Under the pieces are notes generated by a model. That model had not been told where the DNA came from. It saw only the letters and a list, made by a program, of their open reading frames with translations, and ran no database searches. Shown here piece after piece: positions 40,949 through 48,726 of a stretch of 64,000 nucleotides of DNA. The translations under genes and the position numbers were made by a program. This DNA is from JAFARZ01 sp035651595 (lineage in GTDB: Bacteria; Actinomycetota; Actinomycetes; Streptosporangiales; Streptosporangiaceae), in NCBI GenBank assembly GCA_035651595.1, contig DASRFJ010000077.1, positions 26,285-90,284 on the forward strand, read 5' to 3'. Within the stretch, counting starts at the first letter, position 1. The number at the start of each line of letters is the position of its first letter.

Positions 40949-43237
40949 CTAGGTTTCCCGCTTGGCGGCCGGGCTGCCGGCCGGGTGGAACACGCCGAGC
41001 ACCTCCAGCATCTCGGTACCCGTGTTCTCCAGGCAGTGCGGCTCACCCGGCGGGAGGTAGATCGAGGTGCCGGGGCCGATCTCGCTGTCGCCTGCGGCCA
41101 GGTGCACCACGCCGTGCCCGGCCAGCACGTGCACCACCTCGTCGTAGGTGTGCTGGTGCTCGGGCGCCCGGCCGGGCGGGATGCGTCCGGCGAACGCGGT
41201 GATCGTCAGGCCGTCGCTGAGCAGGACCCGGAACTCCCGGTCGCCGGTCCGCTCGGGCACGCACTCGTCCAGCGTGACCGCGTGTAGCGCCGGGTCGGCC
41301 GGCGATCCCGCGCGCACCGTGACGGCCAGGATGTCCAGCCCGGCCTGCGCGTCGCAGTGGTATGCCGCCGAGCCGGGCAGCCAGACCGCGGTACCCGGCC
41401 GCAGCACCGCGCTCTGGTCCGGCCCGGCCGAGACGTGACCGGCCCCGTCGATCACGTACCAGGCCTCGCCCTGCCCCGCGGCGGTGGCCTTGAGGGACGC
41501 GCCCTCGGCCAGGTTCAGCCTGCGCTGGTGCAAGCCATGGCAGCCGTGCGCGTCGCCGAGCAGATCCGCGGCCGTGACGCCCGGCGCCAGCTGGCTGGCG
41601 GGAACCGCGGTGCGGACCACCGGCCGCTGGCCGCCGGCCAGGCGCTTGCCCGCGGCCAGTGCCTCGGCCACGTTGGCGGCCACGTCCTCGACCTCCCAGA
41701 CGTGGCTGACCTGCCCGGACTTGTCGAGCAGGAAGGTGACCCGGCCGGCCAGCTCGCCGTACTCGCCGTAGTCCTTGAGCACACCCGCGGCCTGGGTGAG
41801 CCGCTGGTCCTCGTCGCTGAGCAGGGTGAAGCGCAGGTCGTGCTTCGCCGCGAACTCCTCGTGCGAGGCGGCCGAGTCCACGCTGACGCCGAACAGGTCC
41901 ACGCCGCCCGCTTCGAACAGCGGCGCCTGGCGGCTGAACTCGATCGCCTGCCTGGTGCACGTCTCGGTGTCGTCCTTCGGATAGAAGTAGACGACGGCGG
42001 GGCCGGACAGCTCGCGGGGGAGCAGTTCGATCGGGAACCGGTCGCCCGCGGACAGGCGGCGCGGCCCGCACAGCGCGGTGAGCGCGGCGGTCAGCTGGTC
42101 GACCTCGTCCAGCGTGTTGTAGTGGGCGATGCCGACCCGCACCGCTTCGCCCCAGTTCAGCCGCTCGTACAGGCCGAGTGAGTAGAAGTTCGCGCCGCTC
42201 CACACGCCGATGCCCTGCTCGGCCAGCCGGACCGGGACGTCGCCGGCCGGCACGCCAGGGAGGTTCAGCAGGAAGATGGGCACCCGGTCATCGAGGCCCT
42301 GCCTGCCGTAGAGCACCGTCCCCGCGGGCAGGCCGGCCAGGAAGCGCTCGGCGAGCTGCCGCTCCCACTCGACGATAGCGGGCAGGCCGCCGATGGAGTC
42401 CAGGTATCGCATGGTCGCGCTGAAGCCGCCGAGCGTCTCGATCGGCAACGACCCGGTCTGGAACCGGGCGCCGACCGGGGAGACCGGGGCTGGCCTGGCC
42501 TTGTAGGGGATCCAGGACTCCAGCAGCTCGCGGCGGCCGTAGGCGATGCCGAGGTGCGGTCCGCAGAACTTGTAAGCCGAGAACAGCACCACGTCGACCC
42601 CGGTGGCCGGCAGGTCCATCGGGAAGTGCGGTGCGTACTGGACCGCGTCCGCCCAGGCGATCGCGCCCGCCTCGTGCGCGAGCTCGGCGATCAGGCGCGC
42701 GTCGGTGACCGTGCCCAGTGAGTTCGCGGCCCACGGAAAGGCCACCACCCTGGTCCGGTCGGTCAGCTTGCGCCGCAGGTCCGCCATGTCCAGCGAGCTG
42801 TCGGGCAGCACGTCGACGTGGCGGACGACGAGGTCCTTGTCTTCGGCGAGGTCGAGCCAGGGCGCGACGTTGGCGTCGTGGTCGAGCCGGGTGACGAGGA
42901 TCTCGTCGCCGGCCCGCCAGGCCCGCCCGGCGGTGCGGGACAACGCGAAGTTCAGCGTGGTCATGTTCGCGCCGAAGATGATCTCGTCCGGGCTCGAGCC
43001 GGCGAACCGGGCCGCGAGCTGCCTGGCCTCCTCGGCCACCGCCTCGACCGCCTTGCTCGCCGGGTAAACGGCGCCGGTGTTGCCGCTCGCCGTGCGCATC
43101 GTGGCGGCGACCGCGGCGCCCACCTCGTCGGGTACCTGGGTGCCGCCCGGCGCGTCGAAGAACGCGAATGACCCGTCCAGCGCGCCGAACCGGGCACGCA
43201 CCGCCGCGACGTCAAAGGGCACAAGCCGCTCCTTCAT
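40949..43237 (-). CDS. Three-part fusion: cysteine-desulfurase-like PLP enzyme, peroxiredoxin and bicupin
   Basis: 762 residues from the ATG at 43237. Residues 1-~395 are a class V PLP enzyme of the cysteine-desulfurase-like (VC1184/TIGR01976-type) branch: FFDAPGGTQVP, NMTTLNFALSR, TRLDHDANVAPW, Lys about 223 in SAYKFCGPHLG. Residues ~405-560 form a BCP/AhpC-type peroxiredoxin (YFYPKDDTETC, peroxidatic Cys about 427; Ile at the usual 'CxxxxC' resolving position, so probably 1-Cys). Residues ~575-762 are two cupins: the first lacks the metal HxH motif, the second keeps it (HQHTYDEVVHVLAGHG, PPGEPHCLEN). The PLP part may act on a sulfur amino acid, with peroxide reduction linked to it. Divergent XRE-cupin regulator 25 nt away. 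Confidence 0.88.
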   Translation of the reverse strand: MKERLVPFDVAAVRARFGALDGSFAFFDAPGGTQVPDEVGAAVAATMRTASGNTGAVYPASKAVEAVAEEARQLAARFAGSSPDEIIFGANMTTLNFALSRTAGRAWRAGDEILVTRLDHDANVAPWLDLAEDKDLVVRHVDVLPDSSLDMADLRRKLTDRTRVVAFPWAANSLGTVTDARLIAELAHEAGAIAWADAVQYAPHFPMDLPATGVDVVLFSAYKFCGPHLGIAYGRRELLESWIPYKARPAPVSPVGARFQTGSLPIETLGGFSATMRYLDSIGGLPAIVEWERQLAERFLAGLPAGTVLYGRQGLDDRVPIFLLNLPGVPAGDVPVRLAEQGIGVWSGANFYSLGLYERLNWGEAVRVGIAHYNTLDEVDQLTAALTALCGPRRLSAGDRFPIELLPRELSGPAVVYFYPKDDTETCTRQAIEFSRQAPLFEAGGVDLFGVSVDSAASHEEFAAKHDLRFTLLSDEDQRLTQAAGVLKDYGEYGELAGRVTFLLDKSGQVSHVWEVEDVAANVAEALAAGKRLAGGQRPVVRTAVPASQLAPGVTAADLLGDAHGCHGLHQRRLNLAEGASLKATAAGQGEAWYVIDGAGHVSAGPDQSAVLRPGTAVWLPGSAAYHCDAQAGLDILAVTVRAGSPADPALHAVTLDECVPERTGDREFRVLLSDGLTITAFAGRIPPGRAPEHQHTYDEVVHVLAGHGVVHLAAGDSEIGPGTSIYLPPGEPHCLENTGTEMLEVLGVFHPAGSPAAKRET

Positions 43238-43262
43238 AAGGGTTAAACGCGGTATAGTGTGA
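43238..43262. promoter_or_regulatory. 25-bp divergent promoter region of the PLP-fusion and its regulator
   Basis: TATAGT on the plus strand (43253-43258) and TATACC on the minus strand (43256-43251) overlap in GGTATAGT, giving -10-like hexamers for both directions. Only 25 bp separate the two start codons, so both mRNAs are likely leaderless or nearly so and one bound regulator would affect both. Confidence 0.55.
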
Positions 43263-43853
43263 GTGAAACATTTTCTGAGCAGCGACGTCAATGGGGGGAA
43301 GTTGGCGGAGACCGCCCCGCTTGGCTCGCGGATCCGCGAACTGCGAACGGTCCGCGGCCTGACGCTGACCGCGCTCGCGGACGAGGCCGGCCTGTCGACC
43401 GGCCTGATCAGCCAAGTCGAACGCGGGCTGTCCGATCCCAGCCTGGAGACGCTGCGCCGCATCGCGAAGGTCCTCGACGTGCCGATCTTCAGCCTGTTCC
43501 AGCAGGACGCCGACGCGACGGTGGCGGTGGTCAGGAAGAACCGCCGCATGCAGGTCAGCTCCCCCGAGCACGACATCGTCTACAGCCGGGTCTCGCCGGG
43601 CCGCGGCCGGCTCGAGGTCCTGCACGGCCGGCTGGGCCCGCGCAAGACCTCTGCGGCCGAGCCATGGTCGCACCCGTCCGAGGAGTGCGTGCTGGTGCTG
43701 TCCGGCGCGCTGATCGTCGAGGTGGCCGGCACGGACTACGAGCTGGCGGAGGGGGACAGCTGCTACCTGGACTCCAGCCTGCCGCACCGGTACCGCAACC
43801 CCTACCCGAGGACCGCCGAATTTCTCGTCACGGTGACCCCGCCCAGCTACTGA
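43263..43853 (+). CDS. XRE-family regulator with C-terminal cupin sensor
   Basis: 196 residues. N-terminal HTH_3/XRE (RELRTVRGLTLTALADEAGLSTGLISQVERGLSDPSLETLRRIAKVL in segments) and C-terminal cupin (EPWSHPSEECVLVLSGALIVEVAG, DSSLPHRYRNP) with retained metal-type His residues. GTG at 43263 is used, though a TTG at 43302 preceded by GGGGGAAG is a serious alternative that fits the HTH position. Such regulators usually control the gene next to them, here the divergent PLP/peroxiredoxin/bicupin fusion, and sense a small ligand through the cupin. Confidence 0.9.
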   Translation: MKHFLSSDVNGGKLAETAPLGSRIRELRTVRGLTLTALADEAGLSTGLISQVERGLSDPSLETLRRIAKVLDVPIFSLFQQDADATVAVVRKNRRMQVSSPEHDIVYSRVSPGRGRLEVLHGRLGPRKTSAAEPWSHPSEECVLVLSGALIVEVAGTDYELAEGDSCYLDSSLPHRYRNPYPRTAEFLVTVTPPSY

Positions 43854-43906
43854 TGGCGACTCCCGCAGCGGCCGCGAAACCGGGCCCGCACGACTGTCCC
43901 AGAATC

Positions 43907-44005
43907 ATTGCGGACACTTACCCCCCCGAACTGGGAGGGTAAGTGTCCGCAATAATTTCGAGCGCCATCGATGCAGTGTTCTATATACCGAAATATCGGG
44001 ATTTG
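43907..44005. repeat. Family 1 composite hairpin element, copy C
   Basis: Arms 43907-43927 and 43933-43953 (21 bp, one C-C/A-type mismatch, loop GAACT); box AAATATCGGGATTTG at 43991-44005. Here both arms carry a compensated change: CACTTAC/GTAAGTG in place of CAGTTAC/GTAACTG in the other copies. It lies between convergent genes; read with guaB1 (stop at 44145) the order is stop, minisatellite, box, hairpin. Confidence 0.88.
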
Positions 44006-44014
44006 TCCGTCGCC

Positions 44015-44127
44015 GGCAACCGGGGCTTGGCAACCGGGGCTTGGCAACCGGGGCTTGGCAACCGGGGCTTGGGTGGGGCTTGGGTGCGGGGCTCGGGGCT
44101 TGGGTGCGGGGCTTGGGTGGGGCTTGA
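44015..44127. repeat. 14-bp tandem repeat (GGCAACCGGGGCTT) and degenerate tail
   Basis: Four perfect 14-bp units at 44015-44070, then shorter G-rich variants (GGGTGGGGCTT and similar) up to about 44127, just before the guaB1 stop. No spacers, so not a CRISPR array. Confidence 0.9.
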
Positions 44128-44144
44128 GGCTTGACGGGGAGTGC

Positions 44145-45575
44145 TTACCAGCTGGTGGGGACGGGCATGCCCTCGCTGTAGCCGGAGGCGCTCTGCAGGC
44201 CCACGACGGCGCGGTCGGCGAACTCGGCCAGCGAGCCCGCGCCGGCGTAGGTGCACGACGAGCGCACGCCCGCGATGATCATGTCGATCAGGTCCTCCAC
44301 GCCGGGGCGCTCCTGGTCGAGGTACATGCGCGCCGACGAGATGCCCTCCTCGAACAGCTCCTTGCGGGCCCGCTCGAACGCCGAGTCGGACGCAGACCGC
44401 ATCCGGACCGCGCGCGCCGAAGCCATCCCGAAGCTCTCCTTGTACAGCCGCCCGTCCGGCGAGCGGAACGTGTCGCCAGGGGATTCGTACGTCCCGGCGA
44501 ACCACGACCCGATCATCACCGCGGACGCGCCGGCCGCCAGCGCCAGCGCCACGTCGCGCGGGTGCCGGACGCCGCCGTCCGCCCACACCGTCGCGCCGAG
44601 TCGGCCTGCTTCGGCGGCACACTCAAGGACGGCGGTGAACTGCGGCCGGCCCACGCCGGTCATCATCCGCGTGGTGCACATCGCGCCCGGCCCGACGCCG
44701 ACCTTCACCACGTCGGCACCGGCGTCGACCAGGTCGGCCACGCCTGCCGCGGTCACGACGTTGCCCGCGACGACCGGCACGGACGGATCGAGCCCGCGCA
44801 CCGCGCGCAGTGCCGAGATCATCTTCTCCTGGTGCCCGTGCGCGGTGTCCACCACCAGGATGTCCGCGCCGGCGTCGAGCAGCACCTTGGCCTTGGCCGC
44901 CACGTCCCCGTTGACGCCCACCGCGACGCCGATCCGCAGCCGGCCGTCCGCGTCGACCGCGGGGGAATAGAGCGTGGACCGCAGCGCCCCGGTCCGCGTC
45001 ATCACGCCGGTGCACTGACCGGACGCGTCAACGACAGGCGCCACCCGATGCCGTCCCTCGTGCAGCAGGTCGAACGCGGCGGCGGGCGGGGTGCCGGCCG
45101 GCAGCACGGCCGGGTCGGCGCTCATCACGTGCCTGAGCTGGGTGAACCGGTCGGTGCCCTGGCAGTCCGCCTCGGTGACCACGCCGACCGGCCGGCCGTC
45201 CTCGACCACGACGACCGCGCCGTGCGCCCGCTTCGGCAGCAGGCTGAGCGCCTCGCCCACGGTGTCGGTCGGTCCCAGCGTCAGCGCGGTCTCCGCGACC
45301 AGATCCCGCGACTTGACCCAGGTGATCACGTCCTCGACCACGTCCGCCGGGATGTCCTGCGGCAGGATCGCCACACCGCCGCGCCGCGCGACGGTCTCCG
45401 CCATCCGGCGGCCGGACACCGCGGTCATGTTCGCGGTCACCAGCGGGATCGTCAGCCCGCAGTGCGTGGACAGGTCGACATCCAGCCGGGAGCCGATGGC
45501 CGACCGGTTCGGCACCATGAAGACGTCGCTGTAGGTCAGGTCGTGGGCGGGGACCGCCTCGTTGAGGAATCGCAC
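44145..45575 (-). CDS. guaB1: GuaB1-type IMP dehydrogenase family protein (probable GMP reductase)
   Basis: 476 residues. Barrel of the IMPDH/GMPR family interrupted by a CBS pair (about residues 95-210; VGEALSLLPKRAHGAVVVVEDGRPVGVVTEADCQG). Catalytic loop GVGPGAMCTTRMMTGVG holds the active Cys; DTAHGHQEKM and GGVRHPRDVALALAAGASAVMIGSWFAGT bind phosphate/NADP. The Cys-loop TTRMMTGVG and the length fit the actinobacterial GuaB1 branch, whose mycobacterial member is a GMP reductase (GMP to IMP), not IMPDH. Divergent from folP with 44 nt between starts, so purine and folate genes share a control region. Confidence 0.9.
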   Translation of the reverse strand: MRFLNEAVPAHDLTYSDVFMVPNRSAIGSRLDVDLSTHCGLTIPLVTANMTAVSGRRMAETVARRGGVAILPQDIPADVVEDVITWVKSRDLVAETALTLGPTDTVGEALSLLPKRAHGAVVVVEDGRPVGVVTEADCQGTDRFTQLRHVMSADPAVLPAGTPPAAAFDLLHEGRHRVAPVVDASGQCTGVMTRTGALRSTLYSPAVDADGRLRIGVAVGVNGDVAAKAKVLLDAGADILVVDTAHGHQEKMISALRAVRGLDPSVPVVAGNVVTAAGVADLVDAGADVVKVGVGPGAMCTTRMMTGVGRPQFTAVLECAAEAGRLGATVWADGGVRHPRDVALALAAGASAVMIGSWFAGTYESPGDTFRSPDGRLYKESFGMASARAVRMRSASDSAFERARKELFEEGISSARMYLDQERPGVEDLIDMIIAGVRSSCTYAGAGSLAEFADRAVVGLQSASGYSEGMPVPTSW

Positions 45576-45619
45576 CCCTTAAGTCTTCCCGCATGGTGGT
45601 AGTGCTATAGCCTCCGGGC

Positions 45620-46450
45620 GTGGAGCCCAGGACGCTGAAGCTCGGTTCCCGGGAGTGGAACCACCGGACGTTCGGAATCATGGGAGTGATCAACCGGACG
45701 CCTGACTCGTTTTTCGAGCGTGATCCTGGCTTCTCGGCGGCGCTTGACTCGGTGAGCCGCGCGGTTTTGGACGGGGCGGACATCGTCGACATCGGCGGCG
45801 TCAAGGCCGGCCCTGGCGACGAGGTGTCCGCGGCGGAGGAGATCGACCGGGTCGCCGGGCTGGTCGCCGCCGTGCGCGAGCGGCACCCCGACGTCGTGAT
45901 CAGCGTCGACACCTGGCGCGCCGAGGTCGGCGAGGTGGTCGCCCGGGCCGGCGCGGACCTGCTGAACGACGCCTGGGGCGGCGTCGACACGCGGCTGGCC
46001 GAGGTCGCCGCGAAGCACGGCGCCGGCCTGGTCTGCTCCCACGCCGGCGGCCTCCCGCCGCGCACCCGGCCGCATCGCCCGAGGTACCGCGACGTGATGG
46101 CTGAGGTTATAGAATACACAACCGATTATGCAGAACGAGCAGTGGTATCAGGTGTGAATCCGTGCTCGGTCCTGGTGGATCCCGCCCACGACTTCGGAAA
46201 GAACACCTGGCAGTCGCTCGAGGTGACCCGGCGGCTCGGTGAGCTGACCGCCACGGGCTGGCCCGTGCTTGTCGCCGTGTCGTACAAGGACTTCATCGGC
46301 GAGTCCCTCGGACTGCCGGTCGACCAGCGGGGCGAGGGCACGATCGCGGTGCTCGCGGTGTGCGCGTGGCTCGGCGCACGGGTGTTCCGGGTGCACGACG
46401 TGCGTGCCGCCAAGACGGCCCTCGACGCGGTCGCCGACCTCACTCCTTAA
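45620..46450 (+). CDS. Dihydropteroate synthase family protein (FolP2-like)
   Basis: 276 residues from the GTG at 45620; TATAGC 8 nt before it suggests a leaderless mRNA. DHPS barrel motifs: MGVINRTPDSFFE (usual GILNVTPDSFSDGG), DIGGVKAGPG (usual DIGGESTRPG), ISVDTWRAEV, LLNDAWGG, LVCSHAGG (MHM is usual) and DPAHDFGKNT. The substitutions in the pterin and pABA loops (VKAGPG, SHAGG) fit the FolP2-type paralogue, which in mycobacteria lacks measurable DHPS activity. The 3' end overlaps the tail of the convergent TetR gene by 303 nt. Confidence 0.85.
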   Translation: MEPRTLKLGSREWNHRTFGIMGVINRTPDSFFERDPGFSAALDSVSRAVLDGADIVDIGGVKAGPGDEVSAAEEIDRVAGLVAAVRERHPDVVISVDTWRAEVGEVVARAGADLLNDAWGGVDTRLAEVAAKHGAGLVCSHAGGLPPRTRPHRPRYRDVMAEVIEYTTDYAERAVVSGVNPCSVLVDPAHDFGKNTWQSLEVTRRLGELTATGWPVLVAVSYKDFIGESLGLPVDQRGEGTIAVLAVCAWLGARVFRVHDVRAAKTALDAVADLTP

Positions 46451-47125
46451 CGACACGGGGGCGAACGCGGCGTACATGATGTCGGCGATGCGGTCCGCCA
46501 TTTCTTCTCCGGGCAGCGGGACCTCATCGGTGCTGATCACGTAGTTCACCCGCTCCAGCATCAGCAGGCAGGCGAACGCGGTCAGCTCCGTGTGCTCTTG
46601 CTGCAGGCCGGCGGCCCGGCTAGCCGCGGTCATTCCGGTCGTCATCGCCTCGGCGATGCTGGCGAACAGCCGCAGCCCGTCGCCGAACATTCCCGCGGGC
46701 GCGTTCGCCGAGCTGAGCGTGCGGAGCACCGTCCCGTGCGCGGCGTAGGCCTTGGAGAACATCCGGACCCACTGGCGCAGCACCCGGTGGCCGGTCTCGT
46801 CCCTGGTAACCACCGGGAAGTCCCCGGCCACGGTCTCCATGTCGTGCAGCGCGTCCTTGAGCAGCGCCTTGAAAAGGTCTTCCTTGTTGGAGAAGTACAG
46901 GTAGAAGGTGCCGTGCGAGATCCCGGCTCGCTGCACGACGTCATCGACGCGGACTCCCTGGAACCCGCGCTCCTCGAACTCCACCATGCCGGCCTCGAGG
47001 AGCCGGCGGACGGTCTCCCGCCCCTGCGCCCGCAGCTCGCGATCTTGCGCGGGCGTACCGCCGCCCAGCGATGGCCGCGACGGCTGCTTTCGCGGCGACC
47101 GCGCCCGGCTTGCCTCCTGACTCAT
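46148..47125 (-). CDS. TetR/AcrR-family regulator with unusual read-through tail
   Basis: 325 residues; TetR proteins are usually 190-230. The HTH is clear (LLEAGMVEFEERGFQGVRVDDVVQRAGISHGTFYLYFSNKEDLFKALL in segments), and the ligand domain ends naturally near MYAAFAPV at about residue 225. There is no stop there: the frame runs 303 nt further, antisense to folP, adding a His/Arg/Gly-rich tail with no family similarity. A TAA lies just past the natural end in another frame (46447-46450 region), so a lost stop or small indel is likely. Its target could be the divergent DUF2079 gene (about 90 nt between starts). Confidence 0.82.
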   Translation of the reverse strand: MSQEASRARSPRKQPSRPSLGGGTPAQDRELRAQGRETVRRLLEAGMVEFEERGFQGVRVDDVVQRAGISHGTFYLYFSNKEDLFKALLKDALHDMETVAGDFPVVTRDETGHRVLRQWVRMFSKAYAAHGTVLRTLSSANAPAGMFGDGLRLFASIAEAMTTGMTAASRAAGLQQEHTELTAFACLLMLERVNYVISTDEVPLPGEEMADRIADIMYAAFAPVSLRSEVGDRVEGRLGGTHVVHPEHPCAEPRAHREHRDRALAPLVDRQSEGLADEVLVRHGDKHGPARGGQLTEPPGHLERLPGVLSEVVGGIHQDRARIHT

Positions 47126-47214
47126 AGGAAAGAGGGTAGCTGTCCCACCGTGATCTGCAGTGCATTCGGCTACCGCGCCGTCGCTGGGTGCGGAAACGCA
47201 CTACTCTTCGGGGA

Positions 47215-48726
47215 GTGAGCAGACGGACGGGGATCGCGCTGCTGACGGCGGTAGCGGCCTTGTTGTACTGCCTGGAAGCGCTCCTGGAGTACCGGCGCTT
47301 CCTGACGAGCACCTTCGACTTGGTGATCTTCGACCAGGGGGTCCGCGGTTACGCGCACTTCCACGCGCCCGTGTCGATCGCCAGGGGAATCGCGGATGGC
47401 GAGGGCGCTCACTTTCCGCTACTTGCCGATCACTGGTCGCCGATGCTCGCGCTGCTCGCTCCGCTGTACTGGATCCACGGCAGCCCCGCGACGCTGCTCG
47501 TGGCTCAGGGCGTGCTGTTCGCCCTCGCGATCCCGCCGCTGTGGATCTACACCCGGCGACGCCTTGATTCCGAGGCCGCCGCGTACCTCGTCTGCGGCGC
47601 GTACGCGCTGTCGTTGCCGATCCTGGCCGCGGTTGTCTTCGACTTCCACGAGGTGGCCTTCGTCCCCGTACTCACCGTGATCATGGTGGAGCGTTTCGAC
47701 GCCGGCAAGCAGTGGCATGGGATCATCGCCGCGGGTGTGCTCCTGCTGGTCAAGGAGGACATGGGGCTGCTGATCGCCGGGTTCGGGCTGTACCTGCTGC
47801 TCACGAGGCGGAGGTGGACCGGGGCGGCTTTCGTGGTGGGCGGGGTGGCCGCCACGTGGATCGCGACACACGTGCTGATCCCGGCCTTCGGCGGATCCGC
47901 GTCGTTCTACTGGGCCTATGGTCAGTTCGGCGCCTCCCCGGGCAGCGCGCTGGTCAACATCGTCGCCCACCCGCTGCACGCCCTGCGGGTGTTCTTCACG
48001 CCCTGGGTGAAGACCCGGACGATGATCGGCCTGCTGGCCACGTTCGCGTTCCTGCCGCTGGCCTCGCCGATGGTGCTCGCCGCGATCCCGCTGCTCGCTG
48101 AGCGGATGCTGGCCTCGGGCTATCCGCTGTGGTGGCAGGCCAAGTTCCAGTACGACGCGTTCCTGGTCATGATCCTCGCCTGCGCCGCCGTGGACGGCGC
48201 CGCGCGGCTCCAGGTCAGGCTGGACCGCACCCGGTGGCCGCACGCCGTCGAGTTCCGTGGCCGGACGTACCGGGCCTGCCTGCTGTGGGCGGCGGCGGTG
48301 TGCGCCGCGGCGCTGGTGTACTTCCCGTCCAGCCCGTTCGGCAACCTGCTGCACCCGAAGTACTACATGGTCAACACCAGGATGCGCGCCGCCGCGGCGG
48401 CCATCGCTCACGTGCCGTCCGGCACCGAGGTGGAAGCGGCCAACAACATCGGCCCCCGGCTGTCCGCCAGGGATACCGTCCTGCTGCTGGACGGCACCCC
48501 CCGCTGGGCGCCCTATGTGGTGGCCGACACGATCGGGCTCGACTTCCCGTTCTGCACGCCGGTCCAGCAGGCGCAACTGGTCACCTACCTGCGGCACAAC
48601 GGTTACACCCAGGTGTTCTCCGATGACGGCTACGTGGTGCTGCACCGGCCGGCCGACTCGCGGACCGAGCAGGCGCTGGCCCATCCCGTCCCCGCGGCTA
48701 GATTGCATACCAATGTCTGCTACTGA
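47215..48726 (+). CDS. DUF2079 multi-pass membrane protein
   Basis: 503 residues from the GTG at 47215 (TACTCT 7 nt before it suggests leaderless transcription; GTG at 47188 is the alternative). About 10-12 membrane helices. DUF2079 features: FDLVIFDQGVRGYAHFHAP after the first helix and HWSPMLALLAPLYWI, reminiscent of GT-C glycosyltransferases, with an outside C-terminal domain (NNIGPRLSARDTVLLLDG; YVVLHRPAD). Likely an integral glycosyl- or lipid-transfer protein, but no substrate is known. Its stop overlaps the following gene by 14 nt. Confidence 0.85.
   Translation: MSRRTGIALLTAVAALLYCLEALLEYRRFLTSTFDLVIFDQGVRGYAHFHAPVSIARGIADGEGAHFPLLADHWSPMLALLAPLYWIHGSPATLLVAQGVLFALAIPPLWIYTRRRLDSEAAAYLVCGAYALSLPILAAVVFDFHEVAFVPVLTVIMVERFDAGKQWHGIIAAGVLLLVKEDMGLLIAGFGLYLLLTRRRWTGAAFVVGGVAATWIATHVLIPAFGGSASFYWAYGQFGASPGSALVNIVAHPLHALRVFFTPWVKTRTMIGLLATFAFLPLASPMVLAAIPLLAERMLASGYPLWWQAKFQYDAFLVMILACAAVDGAARLQVRLDRTRWPHAVEFRGRTYRACLLWAAAVCAAALVYFPSSPFGNLLHPKYYMVNTRMRAAAAAIAHVPSGTEVEAANNIGPRLSARDTVLLLDGTPRWAPYVVADTIGLDFPFCTPVQQAQLVTYLRHNGYTQVFSDDGYVVLHRPADSRTEQALAHPVPAARLHTNVCY

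Noticed and set aside
44015..44127. Repeats at 44 kb and 58.9 kb as CRISPR arrays
   Set aside because: Units are adjacent without spacers, differ in length from CRISPR repeats, and no cas genes are present.
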